DNA from: TMP-86 sp044226865
GTDB taxonomy: Bacteria; Pseudomonadota; Gammaproteobacteria; Steroidobacterales; Steroidobacteraceae
Length of the DNA stretch: 64,000 bases
Assembly (NCBI GenBank): GCA_044226865.1
Contig: JBGAGE010000003.1
Coordinates: 1-64,000 of the forward strand
Direction of reading: 5' to 3'
Shown in pieces: positions 31,416-39,438 of the stretch. The position numbers and the translations under genes were made by a program. Each line of letters begins with the position of its first letter. The stretch's first letter is position 1. The notes below the pieces were generated by a model, which was not told where the DNA came from, did no database searches, and saw only the letters and a list, made by a program, of their open reading frames with translations.

Positions 31416-32039
31416 TCAGGCAGCCTCGACCTGCTTGCCCCGCCTCAGCACCCCCACCACCACCCCTTCGATGATCATGGGCTCGGCCTTGAGGTCGACC
31501 CGGATGGGTTCGAAGTCCGCGTTCTCGGGCATGAGCCACACGATGGGTCCTTCCTGCTTGTAACGCTTCACGGTGACTTCGTTTTCCAACCGCGCCACCA
31601 CGATCTGGCGGTTGCGCACCTCGGCGGTGCGGTGCACGGCCACGAGGTCGCCATCCATGATGCCGGCATTCTTCATGCTCATGCCCTGCACCTTCAGCAG
31701 GTAGTGGGGTCGCGGCTGGAAGAGCTCGGGGTCGATCTGGTAGCGAGATTCGATGTGCTCTTCCGCGAGGATGGGACGACCGGCAGCCACGCGCCCGATC
31801 AGGGGCAGGCCGAGTTGCTCACGCAGGATGTCCTTGAGCTGGATGCCGCGCGAGGCGCCGGGGATGAGGTCGATGACGCCCTTGCGCTGCAGGGCGCGCA
31901 GATGCTCTTCCGCCGCGTTGGGAGAACGGAAACCCAAGGTGCGGGCGATTTCCGCGCGAGTGGGCGGCATGCCGCTCTCGTGAATGGAGTCTTGAATCAG
32001 CCTCAGGATCTGCGTCTGGCGAGGAGTGAGATCGGACAT
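31416..32039 (-). CDS. lexA: LexA repressor
   Basis: SOS-response repressor that cleaves itself when RecA is activated. The 207 residues start at 32039 (MSDLTPRQTQILRLIQ); the frame to 32069 runs through the operator. The winged helix-turn-helix is MPPTRAEIARTLGFRSPNAAEEHL. The cleavage bond is Ala86-Gly87 in GRVAAGRP, with the catalytic Ser121 in VQGMSMKNAG and Lys158 in TVKRYK. An SOS box at 32069-32084 should give autoregulation. No dinB, sulA or recA lies beside it. Confidence 0.97.
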   Translation of the reverse strand: MSDLTPRQTQILRLIQDSIHESGMPPTRAEIARTLGFRSPNAAEEHLRALQRKGVIDLIPGASRGIQLKDILREQLGLPLIGRVAAGRPILAEEHIESRYQIDPELFQPRPHYLLKVQGMSMKNAGIMDGDLVAVHRTAEVRNRQIVVARLENEVTVKRYKQEGPIVWLMPENADFEPIRVDLKAEPMIIEGVVVGVLRRGKQVEAA

Positions 32040-32068
32040 GGGATTGCGCCTGTATAAAAAACCACTCA

Positions 32069-32084
32069 CTGATAGTATATACAG
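32069..32084 (-). promoter_or_regulatory. LexA (SOS) box of lexA
   Basis: CTGTATATACTATCAG on the minus strand has the CTG-N10-CAG form of the gammaproteobacterial SOS box and lies 30 bases before the lexA start. Only one clear copy is seen. Confidence 0.75.
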
Positions 32085-32118
32085 GTCGCGTCCGGGCGCA
32101 ACTCCTTTCGCCGGTGAG

Positions 32119-32147
32119 GACTGCCGGCGGATGAACCGCCGGCAGTC
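32119..32147 (-). terminator. Strong hairpin after the TonB-dependent receptor gene
   Basis: GACTGCCGGCGG ATGAA CCGCCGGCAGTC is a perfect 12-base-pair hairpin, ten bases past the receptor's stop codon and before the lexA promoter. No T-run follows, so it may act as a weak terminator or as mRNA 3'-end protection. Confidence 0.6.
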
Positions 32148-32156
32148 TTGCCGGGA

Positions 32157-34619
32157 TCAGTGCCGGTAGGTGAGCGTCAGGCCGATCGTCCGGGGTCGGA
32201 ACCCGCTCTGGTCGAACAGGATCACCGACGCGTCGTTCGGATCGATGCCGGACTGAGAATGCGAGAAGTAAGTCGGCGTCTGCTTGTTGAAGAGATTGTC
32301 GATGAACGCGGAGACGTTCCAGTCCTCGTACGTCACGCCCGTGCGGAAGGAGACGAACTGCGTCTTCGGCAGGCGGAAGTTGAACTGATCGTACTGCGCA
32401 TCGTTGGCCGGGTTCTGAGCCGGCAACGGCCGGTTGTTGCGGCTGGCGTACTGGTAATCCAGGCGCGCATACCACGGGTATCCAAAGGCGCTGAAGCTGT
32501 ACTCGGTACCCACGGCAACGGTCCAGGGAGCTCCGCCCACCGTGTCACCGTCCGAGGTGTATTGCGTACGGAACGGCGGCGAGCCATCGCCCGGATCGGT
32601 GATGGTGTACAGGCCCTTGTAACGCGCTTGTGTGTAACCCACGGAGGTCTCGGCCTTCCAATTGTCGGTGAGCACGAAGTCCGCTTGCAGGTCGAAGCCC
32701 TTGACCGTGGCCTCACCGAGGTTCTTGATCGAGGAGATCTGGCAACCCGGATCGACGAAGGTCTGCTGGATGTTGGTCCACTTGATGTAGTAGGCGCTGC
32801 TCGCCAGGCGCACGCGGTCCGCAATACGGTTCTTCGCACCCACCTCATAGCTCTTCAGTGAATCCGAACTGTAGGCGCCGGAGGACGGGAACTGGCAGCC
32901 CGCATTGCCGGGCAGCGGCGGATTGGCGCCGCCCACGCGGAAGCCCTTGGCGAACGTCGCATAGAACAGGTTCTGCGGATCGTATTGGAAGGCCAGCCCC
33001 GCCTTGGGCGTGAAGGGCTTTTCGCTCTGATTGCCGGAGGAATCCAGCGGACCACCGTTTTGCGCGCCGTCCGAGTGACCACGGAAATCGAAGCTGGTCT
33101 TCGAATAGCGCGCCCCGAGGGTTAACTTCAGGCGGTCGGTGAAGGCAAAGCTGCCCTCGCCGAACACTGCGTACTGGCGATCGTGCGAGGTCAGGTCATT
33201 GATGTAGGAGTCCATGTTCGGCCCGAACAGGCTGGGCCGCGTCGGATCCAGGCCATACACGTCGATGTCGCTCAGCCCGAAGATGGCCTGGAACAACGCC
33301 GGCTCCATCGGGTCCATGATTTCCTCGGTGCTGCGCTGGCGGTTCAATGCCAGGAAGATGCCGCCCGTCCAGGTGAATCGCGCATCCGGATCGTTGGACT
33401 GCACGCGGAATTCCTGCGTGATGTTCTCCTGCTTGTTGGTCACGCGCGCGGGCGAGCGGTAGTTCTCCAGACCCGCCGGGTAGCGCGGACCGCTGGAGGT
33501 GAGCAGCGGGTAGATGTTGGGATCGGTCAGCGTCAAGCCGAAGTAATCCGTGAAGTTCTGGTAGAAGCTCAGGTTGTAAACGGTGCCTTCGTAACCCGAC
33601 AGCTCCGTGCGGTGGAAATACGAGGTGTTGGAGATCAAGCGCACGGCGCCGAGGTCCATGTCGATCTTCAGGCTCGGCAGGTAGAACTCGTCGGGCTGGC
33701 GGCGCGGATCGGGGTTGTTGCTCAGGAAGCTGCCCTTGCTGGGATCCGAGATGAACGGGTTGTACGTGGCGACATCGTGCGATTTGCGGTTCTGGTACAG
33801 CACCGCCGGCGTCACCTTGATGTTGTCCGTGGGCGCCCAAGTGGCGGCCAGGCGCAATTGCAGCGTGCCGGCATGGTTGGTGTTGTTCTCGACGATGTTG
33901 CCGGTCGCCGAGTCCTTGCGATCGATCCAGCCGCCATCGCCGCGATACCAGGCGCTGGCGCGGAACCCCAGCTTGTCCTGCACCAGCGGCCCGCCGCCGG
34001 CAATGCCGGCTTCGTAGTTGGCCTGGCCGTACTTGGTGAACGACAGCTCGGTACGCGCATAGGAGCTGTACTTGACGAGGCTGGGCTGGGGCGTGATGTA
34101 GCGCACCGTTCCGCCCTCCGACCCTGCGCCGAACAGCGTTCCCTGTGGGCCACGCAGCACTTCCACACGCTCCAGATCGAAGATGGCCGGCAAGGCGTCA
34201 TCGTTGTTGAAACCGCCCAGGCTGCGGATCTGGATGGGCGTGTCATCGATATAGATGCCGGTGGTGCCGGCGCCCGCGTTGGAGGACACGCCGCGGATGG
34301 AGATGTCGTTGGTCTGGTTGGAGCCAAAGGTGAGGCCGGGCGTGAAGCGCGCCACGTCCTGGATGCTCTTCACACCGATGGTGTCCATCTTTTCCGCGGT
34401 GAAGGCGCTCACGCTGACGGACACGCGGCTCAAGGATTCTTCGCGTCGGGTGGCCGTGACGACCACCTCGGCCAATTGCTCCCCGCCGGCGGCAGGTTCG
34501 TCGGCCGCGCGCGCGCGCGTGGCCCACCCGCTGGCGCAGGCCATCACCGGCAGCAACGGCAGGAGCCGTGCAGCTTTGAAAATGTTGCAATAGCGATACA
34601 GCGCGACATCCTTCATCAT
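32157..34619 (-). CDS. TonB-dependent outer-membrane receptor
   Basis: Outer-membrane active transporter of 820 residues. The start at 34619 (MMKDVALYRY) has a GGAGGG ribosome site; the open frame to 34772 does not. A signal peptide (to about residue 38) is followed by a TonB-box-like EVVVTATRREESL, the plug domain (ISIRGVSSNAGAGTTGIYIDD, RVEVLRGPQGTLFGAGSEGGTVRYIT) and a 22-strand-type barrel ending in LTLTYRH. The type is common in sphingomonads and Xanthomonadales, where substrates include carbohydrates and aromatic compounds; the substrate here is unknown and no transport operon adjoins. TonB is not in the window; ExbB/ExbD at 50.3-51.4 kb could energize it. Confidence 0.92.
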   Translation of the reverse strand: MMKDVALYRYCNIFKAARLLPLLPVMACASGWATRARAADEPAAGGEQLAEVVVTATRREESLSRVSVSVSAFTAEKMDTIGVKSIQDVARFTPGLTFGSNQTNDISIRGVSSNAGAGTTGIYIDDTPIQIRSLGGFNNDDALPAIFDLERVEVLRGPQGTLFGAGSEGGTVRYITPQPSLVKYSSYARTELSFTKYGQANYEAGIAGGGPLVQDKLGFRASAWYRGDGGWIDRKDSATGNIVENNTNHAGTLQLRLAATWAPTDNIKVTPAVLYQNRKSHDVATYNPFISDPSKGSFLSNNPDPRRQPDEFYLPSLKIDMDLGAVRLISNTSYFHRTELSGYEGTVYNLSFYQNFTDYFGLTLTDPNIYPLLTSSGPRYPAGLENYRSPARVTNKQENITQEFRVQSNDPDARFTWTGGIFLALNRQRSTEEIMDPMEPALFQAIFGLSDIDVYGLDPTRPSLFGPNMDSYINDLTSHDRQYAVFGEGSFAFTDRLKLTLGARYSKTSFDFRGHSDGAQNGGPLDSSGNQSEKPFTPKAGLAFQYDPQNLFYATFAKGFRVGGANPPLPGNAGCQFPSSGAYSSDSLKSYEVGAKNRIADRVRLASSAYYIKWTNIQQTFVDPGCQISSIKNLGEATVKGFDLQADFVLTDNWKAETSVGYTQARYKGLYTITDPGDGSPPFRTQYTSDGDTVGGAPWTVAVGTEYSFSAFGYPWYARLDYQYASRNNRPLPAQNPANDAQYDQFNFRLPKTQFVSFRTGVTYEDWNVSAFIDNLFNKQTPTYFSHSQSGIDPNDASVILFDQSGFRPRTIGLTLTYRH

Positions 34620-35117
34620 GAAACCCTCCGGATCGGCAAAAGCCCTAATCCATCCAATTTTTATCGGCTGAGCCGACCAGCGGCTCGATGCCGCCAAGTT
34701 AGCGATGTGCGCGGGGAAACGCAATTTGTATCGCACCCACCACATCAGGCGAACGAGCCGACTTCGAGCCACGACGAATGCGCGTCGAGTGCGCTTGGTG
34801 TCGACGCACTACGAGTCGTCACCGCTCGCACGTCGCGGATGCATCGTGTTCGCGTGTGCAGCGGGCAGAACTATTTGCAATTTTTTTGATGAAGATCAGG
34901 CTCGCGGTGTGTTTTCGTGAGAATCAGCCTCCGGTATGATCAAAACTGTCGCCAAGGCCAGACATAAACGTTTTTTTTGTTGCAATCGCGGCGCAGTTTT
35001 GGCTCTATGTACAGCCGTGTTGCGACGCGGGCAGACCAAGAGCGATTTTGGATTGCCTGCAGCGGCATTTTAAGATTTTGAGGTTTCGAACAAGTGCAAC
35101 AACCCCAGGGGAATTCT
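34620..35117. other. Long intergenic region with the lipoprotein promoter and leader
   Basis: No gene was recognised in these 498 bases. TATGAT at 34935-34940 is a good -10 box for the lipoprotein gene, with a weak -35. This would give a leader of about 170 bases. The leader starts with CAAAACTG (34941-34948), complementary to CAGTTTTG (34995-35002), and has a run of eight T at 34971-34978 between them. The receptor gene's promoter must lie in the left part. A start codon is at 35118 behind CCAGGGGAATTCT. Confidence 0.4.
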
Positions 35118-35435
35118 ATGAAACTTGCCACCACGCTTAAGATCACGGCCGCCGCCGCCTGCTTTGCAGCTCTGGCCGGATGTCAGGATCTGAAGCCCAT
35201 TCAGCAGCAGATCGACGATCTTAAGGCCCAGGTCAGCAAATTGTCCGGTGACACCGCGAAGGCTTCGAGCGACGCGGCTGCCGCCAACAGCGCTGCGGCT
35301 TCCGCTTCGCAAGCGGCCGCCGGTGCCCAGAGCACTGCCAACCAGGCTCTGTCGACGGCTCAATCGCACCAGTCCGCGATCGACGCCATCAACGAGAAGA
35401 TCGACCGCGTGTTCAAGAAGTCGGTTTCCAAGTAA
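35118..35435 (+). CDS. Braun-type (Lpp-like) murein lipoprotein
   Basis: A 105-residue lipoprotein. The signal peptide ends in the lipobox LAGC (Cys22). The mature part starts QDLKPIQQQIDDLKAQVSKLSGDTAKASSDAA, a helical zipper, continues with an Ala/Ser-rich heptad-like repeat, and ends KIDRVFKKSVSK. The C-terminal lysine is the residue that in E. coli Lpp is joined to peptidoglycan. It is about 27 residues longer than E. coli Lpp. A strong hairpin terminator follows, as expected for a very abundant small protein. It faces an L,D-transpeptidase gene, the enzyme class that makes this linkage. Confidence 0.82.
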   Translation: MKLATTLKITAAAACFAALAGCQDLKPIQQQIDDLKAQVSKLSGDTAKASSDAAAANSAAASASQAAAGAQSTANQALSTAQSHQSAIDAINEKIDRVFKKSVSK

Positions 35436-35468
35436 GAAACCGCTCCTTCGAGAGCAAATGCGAAAAAG

Positions 35469-35497
35469 ACGCCGCGCATCCGCGCGGCGTTTTTTTT
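35469..35497. terminator. Bidirectional intrinsic terminator
   Basis: ACGCCGCG CATCCG CGCGGCGT followed by seven T on the plus strand, and by CTTTTTC on the minus strand. It lies between the convergent lipoprotein and L,D-transpeptidase genes and can serve both. Confidence 0.85.
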
Positions 35498-35501
35498 GCG
35501 C

Positions 35502-36479
35502 CTAGGATCGGCGCTGGGGTCGCTGGGGCGGCTTCGCGGCGGGCAGCGGTTCCACCCAACGATCCACCGAGATTCTCGTGGGTTCGCCGCGCTGCTCGGT
35601 GAAGACGCGTTCCGCAGCATCCCAATCGATGATGACCTGCTTCTCCGCCGTGGCCGCCACGATCTGCCGCGTCAACTGGGTGAGGTCCTCCACATCCTTC
35701 GGGTCGGTGCCATCGAGCGGATGGTGGACCTCCAGGTACAACGCACCGTCCAGCCCCCAGCCGGTCTTGATGCGTTGATTGACGATGCGCACCGGAATGC
35801 CGACGGGCACCTCCTTGAACAGCGCCTCGATGTCCTCCGGGTACAACCGGATGCAGCCATTGGTGATCTGCAGTCCGACGCTCACGGGCTTGTTGGTGCC
35901 ATGGATGAGGTACGAGCCACTCGGAATGGCCAGGCGCAGGGCGTATTCCCCAAGCGGATTGTCCGGACCGGGCGGAATGAACGGCGGCAGCACATCTCCC
36001 TCTGCGATATGCCGGTCGCGGATGGACTTGGGCGGATACCAGGTGGGCTTCTTCTGCTTGGCGATGACCTTGGTGAGGCCGAGCGGCATGGTACGGCCCA
36101 CCTGCCCCACGCTCACCGGATAGGTCTCCACCACGGGCTGCCCCTTGGCATCATTGCGGAAGTAATACAACCGCCCTTCGGAAAGGTTGACCACGAGGCC
36201 GGTGCGCGGCACATCCGGGATCACGCGCTCCGTGGGCAGCGTGACACGCGTACCCTCCCCCGGAAGCCATGCATCCACGCCGGGATTGGCGGCGACGATC
36301 TCATCGAAACCCAGGTGATGGAGCCGGGCGATGTCCGGCAGCGTGTCCTCGTGGTGCGCGAGCAGCATGCCCGGCTCACCGACCAGGTCCTGCCCCTTCT
36401 GCAGGGAGAACACCTCGGCAGCCGCGGGAAGCGCCGCACATAGCAGCCATATCCCGAACAGGGGACGCGCGCGTCTCAT
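35502..36479 (-). CDS. L,D-transpeptidase (ErfK/YbiS/YcfS/YnhG family)
   Basis: A YkuD-domain transpeptidase of 325 residues. The start at 36479 gives a signal peptide (MRRARPLFGIWLLCAALPAAAE); the frame upstream to 36578 is Cys-rich and unconvincing. A LysM-like segment (residues 30-85, LLAHHEDTLPDIARLHHLGFDEIVAANPG) is followed by the catalytic domain, with HGTNKPVSVG then LQITNGCIRLYPEDIEALF carrying the catalytic His and Cys. Related enzymes attach Lpp to diaminopimelate or form 3-3 crosslinks. It is convergent with the Lpp-like gene and shares a terminator. fabH lies 13 bases upstream. Confidence 0.92.
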   Translation of the reverse strand: MRRARPLFGIWLLCAALPAAAEVFSLQKGQDLVGEPGMLLAHHEDTLPDIARLHHLGFDEIVAANPGVDAWLPGEGTRVTLPTERVIPDVPRTGLVVNLSEGRLYYFRNDAKGQPVVETYPVSVGQVGRTMPLGLTKVIAKQKKPTWYPPKSIRDRHIAEGDVLPPFIPPGPDNPLGEYALRLAIPSGSYLIHGTNKPVSVGLQITNGCIRLYPEDIEALFKEVPVGIPVRIVNQRIKTGWGLDGALYLEVHHPLDGTDPKDVEDLTQLTRQIVAATAEKQVIIDWDAAERVFTEQRGEPTRISVDRWVEPLPAAKPPQRPQRRS

Positions 36480-36492
36480 GGCGGCCAACGGC

Positions 36493-37458
36493 CTACAGGC
36501 GCAGCAGCGCCGACCCCCAGGTGAACCCGCCGCCGAAGGCCTCCAGCAACAGCAGCTGCCCTCGTTGCAGGCGGCCATCGCGGATGCCCGTGTCCAGCGC
36601 CAGCGGCACCGAGGCCGCTGAGGTATTGCCGTGCTTGTTGACGGTAACGATGACTTTTTCCATGGGCAACCCGAGACGCTTGGCAGTGGCTTCGATGATC
36701 CGGATGTTGGCCTGATGCGGGATGAGCCAGTCGATCTGCGATTGCTCGATGCCGTTGGCCTCGAGGGTCTCCACCACGATCCTGCCGAGCGTATTGACCG
36801 CGAGCTTGTACACCTCGTTCCCCTTCATCTGGATGAAGGCCTTGTTCTCGCGTACCAGGTCGAAGCCGGTGGAAATGCCATCGGGGTAATACAGGAGATC
36901 CTTGTATTTGCCGTCGGCGTGCAGGCGGGTGAAGATGATGCCGGGTTCTTCAGACGGCTTGAGCACCACCGCACCGGCACCATCGCCGAACAGCACGCAG
37001 GTGGAACGGTTGCTCCAGTCCACCATGCGCGTGAGGGTTTCCGCCCCCACCACCAGCGCACACTTGGACTCCCCCAGGCGCACGAACTTTTCGGCGACGC
37101 TCAGGGCGTAGATGAAGCCGCTGCAGGCGGCCTCCAGGCTGAAGGCAGGGCAGCCATGGATCCCGAGGCGTTGCTGCAGCAGCGTGCCGACATTGGGGAA
37201 CACGAAATCGGGCGTGGTGGTGCCCACGGCGATCAGGTCGATCTCATCGGGCCCGACACCGGCAGCTTCCATGGCGCGTCGCGCCGCGGGCACTGCGAGG
37301 TCTGAGGTGGTTTCGCCGGGAGCCGCGATGTGGCGTTCTTCGATGCCCGACCGCGAGCGGATCCATTCGTCGCTGGTGTCGACCATTTTTTCCAAGTCGG
37401 CGTTGGTCAGGACCCTGTCAGGCAGATGACTGCCGGTGCCGGCTATGCGTGCGTACAT
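36493..37458 (-). CDS. fabH: 3-oxoacyl-ACP synthase III (FabH)
   Basis: Condenses acetyl-CoA with malonyl-ACP to start fatty acid synthesis. The 321-residue protein has the catalytic Cys112 in EAACSGFIYAL, the His in PHQANIRI and the Asn in VNKHGNTSAA. The opening MYARIAGTGSHLPDRVLTN is typical. It follows plsX with two bases between, in the conserved rpmF-plsX-fabH order. Confidence 0.96.
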   Translation of the reverse strand: MYARIAGTGSHLPDRVLTNADLEKMVDTSDEWIRSRSGIEERHIAAPGETTSDLAVPAARRAMEAAGVGPDEIDLIAVGTTTPDFVFPNVGTLLQQRLGIHGCPAFSLEAACSGFIYALSVAEKFVRLGESKCALVVGAETLTRMVDWSNRSTCVLFGDGAGAVVLKPSEEPGIIFTRLHADGKYKDLLYYPDGISTGFDLVRENKAFIQMKGNEVYKLAVNTLGRIVVETLEANGIEQSQIDWLIPHQANIRIIEATAKRLGLPMEKVIVTVNKHGNTSAASVPLALDTGIRDGRLQRGQLLLLEAFGGGFTWGSALLRL

Positions 37459-37460
37459 GA

Positions 37461-38462
37461 CTAGCGCGGCGGTTCGATCTGTTCCGCGATGCGCGAGGGC
37501 ACGCCCTTGCGCGCCTCCAGGATGGCAAGTTCGATGGCCCGCTGGAACGCGAACTGGTCCGCGCCTCCGTGGCTCTTGATGACGATGCCGTTCAATCCGA
37601 TCATGCTGGCGCCATTGTAGCGCCGTGGATCAAGACGCGTCTTCAAAGCTTTCAGGGCCGGCGCCGCGGCGATGGCACCCAGTTTGCGCAGCGGACTGCG
37701 CGTGAATTCCTCGCGCAGCGTGCCCGCGATCATGCGGGCCAGCCCTTCCATGGTCTTGAGCGCGACGTTGCCGGTGAAGCCATCGGTGACCACGACGTCG
37801 ACCTTGTCCGAGAAGATATCGTGGCCTTCGACGAAACCCACGTAGTTCAGCCGAAGCTTGGCAATGAGCTCATGCGCAGCCTGCACCTCTTCATGACCCT
37901 TGATGTCTTCCTCGCCGATGTTCAACAGTCCGACGCGCGGACGGTGGTTGCCGGTGAGATCGCCTGCCACCACGGAACCCATGATCGCGAACTGCGCCAG
38001 TTGCTCGGGGGTGCAGGAGGCGTTTGCGCCCAGATCGAGCATGAACGTATGCCCGCCGTGGGAAGGGATCGAGGAGATGATGGCGGGACGCTCCACGCCG
38101 GTCAGCATCTTGAGGACGAAATGCGCGGTGGCCATCAACGCGCCGGTGTTGCCGGCGCTGACACAGGCATGTGCGTCCGCGGATTTGACCAGGTCGATGG
38201 AACGGCGCATGGAAGAGTCTTTTTTGCGCCGCAGCGCATCGCGCGGGTGATCGGTCATTTCGACCACGTCCGCTGCATACAGGCAGGTGATGTTGGCCGG
38301 CGGCTGCGCCGGCAAGTGCCGCTTTAGATCCGCTTCGCGTCCAACGAGAACCAGGCCAATGTCCGAAAAAGCAGCGGCCGTCTGCAACGCAGCAGGCACG
38401 CACACCTCAGGGCCATGGTCGCCGCTCATGACGTCCACAGCGATTTGCAGCGCTGCTGGCAT
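37461..38462 (-). CDS. plsX: Phosphate acyltransferase PlsX
   Basis: Makes acyl-phosphate from acyl-ACP for phosphatidic acid synthesis. The 333 residues start at 38462 (MPAALQIAVDVMSGDHGPEVCVPAA); the long open frame upstream to 38891 covers rpmF in another frame and is not coding. Family blocks are the opening VDVMSGDHGP, RKKDSSMRRSIDLVKSADA, VSAGNTGALMA and GFTGNVALKTMEGLA. It sits between rpmF and fabH. Confidence 0.95.
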   Translation of the reverse strand: MPAALQIAVDVMSGDHGPEVCVPAALQTAAAFSDIGLVLVGREADLKRHLPAQPPANITCLYAADVVEMTDHPRDALRRKKDSSMRRSIDLVKSADAHACVSAGNTGALMATAHFVLKMLTGVERPAIISSIPSHGGHTFMLDLGANASCTPEQLAQFAIMGSVVAGDLTGNHRPRVGLLNIGEEDIKGHEEVQAAHELIAKLRLNYVGFVEGHDIFSDKVDVVVTDGFTGNVALKTMEGLARMIAGTLREEFTRSPLRKLGAIAAAPALKALKTRLDPRRYNGASMIGLNGIVIKSHGGADQFAFQRAIELAILEARKGVPSRIAEQIEPPR

Positions 38463-38520
38463 TCCCCTGTCGCAGTCCTTCAGTGATGGCCGTTGCCAAC
38501 CATGCAACGGCCGCCCACCG

Positions 38521-38718
38521 CTATTCTTCGTCGCTCGCCGCGTCGTTCTTGGTTTCCAAGACCTTGCGGCCGCGATAGTAGCCGTCTCGCGAAATTCGAT
38601 GGCGCAGATGGGTCTCACCGCTCTTCGATTCGATCGAGAGCGCCGGCTTTTCCAAAGCCGAATGAGAACGATGCATGCCGCGCTTGGATGGGGTCTTTCG
38701 GCTTTTCTGAACTGCCAT
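38521..38718 (-). CDS. rpmF: 50S ribosomal protein L32
   Basis: A 65-residue ribosomal protein beginning MAVQKSRKTPSKRGMHRSH. There is no zinc-binding CxxC motif, as usual for the gammaproteobacterial form. It heads the rpmF-plsX-fabH unit. The yceD (DUF177) gene that commonly precedes rpmF is absent; 126 bases separate rpmF from the divergent maf gene. Confidence 0.95.
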   Translation of the reverse strand: MAVQKSRKTPSKRGMHRSHSALEKPALSIESKSGETHLRHRISRDGYYRGRKVLETKNDAASDEE

Positions 38719-38844
38719 GATAATCCTATGTAACGAATTGGCCCGTTGGCGCCCGCAGGCGGCACCGGTGAAATAGCCCAGTGCGCGGGCGGCGTATGAT
38801 AGTGACCAACCGCCTCCATGTCAAAATGAATCGAGTGCAAGTCG

Positions 38845-39438
38845 TTGTTTTTGAAGTCTGAGTCCGCCCTGTTTCTAGCCTCCACGTCCATCTACCGGCG
38901 CGAGCTGTTGGCACGCCTGGGGGTGCCGTTCGAGATTGCCGCCCCGCGGGTCGATGAAACCCCGCTGAAACGCGAAAGCCCCGCCGCCTTGGTGCGCCGG
39001 CTCGCCCGCCTCAAGGCGCAGACCATTGCCGCCCTGCAGCCCAAGGCCTGGGTCATCGGTTCCGACCAGGCGGCGGCCTGCGGGCGCCAGATCCTCGGCA
39101 AGCCATTGAACAAAGCGCGCTGCATGGAGCAACTGCAGGCCTGCTCGGGCCGGCGGGTGCGTTTCCTGACGGCGGTTGCCCTGGCCAATGTCTCCAGCGG
39201 CCGGACGTTCGAAACCCTGGACACCACCTGGGTCAAGTTCCGGCGCCTGGATGCCGGCACCATCGAGCGCTACGTCGAGCGCGAGCAACCCTTCGACTGC
39301 GCCGGCGGGTTCAAGAGCGAGGGATTGGGAATCGCGCTGTTCGAGTCCATCGAATCGCGCGACCCGACCGGGCTGGTGGGCCTGCCGCTGATCAGCCTCT
39401 GCAAACTGCTGCGCCGGGCCGGCTTCACGGTGCCCTGA
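38845..39438 (+). CDS. Maf/YceF-type nucleotide pyrophosphatase
   Basis: House-cleaning nucleotide pyrophosphatase; the YceF subgroup prefers m7GTP. The 197 residues contain the Maf opening ALFLASTSIYRRELLARLG, the catalytic-acid motif VIGSDQAAACG and the later GGFKSEGLGIALFE. The start is a TTG, at 38845 or 38851, since no ATG or GTG lies in frame before the conserved N-terminus. It is divergent from rpmF and its 3' end overlaps rluC by 14 bases. Confidence 0.9.
   Translation: MFLKSESALFLASTSIYRRELLARLGVPFEIAAPRVDETPLKRESPAALVRRLARLKAQTIAALQPKAWVIGSDQAAACGRQILGKPLNKARCMEQLQACSGRRVRFLTAVALANVSSGRTFETLDTTWVKFRRLDAGTIERYVEREQPFDCAGGFKSEGLGIALFESIESRDPTGLVGLPLISLCKLLRRAGFTVP

Noticed and set aside
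34620..34772. 51-residue extension of the TonB-dependent receptor
   Set aside because: The signal peptide and ribosome site support the start at 34619; the extension is Arg/Trp-rich and would bury the signal peptide.
33183..34889. 568-codon frame opposite the TonB-dependent receptor
   Set aside because: Shadow of the receptor gene; no start signal or conserved motif.
38463..38891. N-terminal extension of plsX over rpmF
   Set aside because: rpmF is clearly coded in another frame here and the extension has no PlsX homology; the ATG at 38462 fits the family start.
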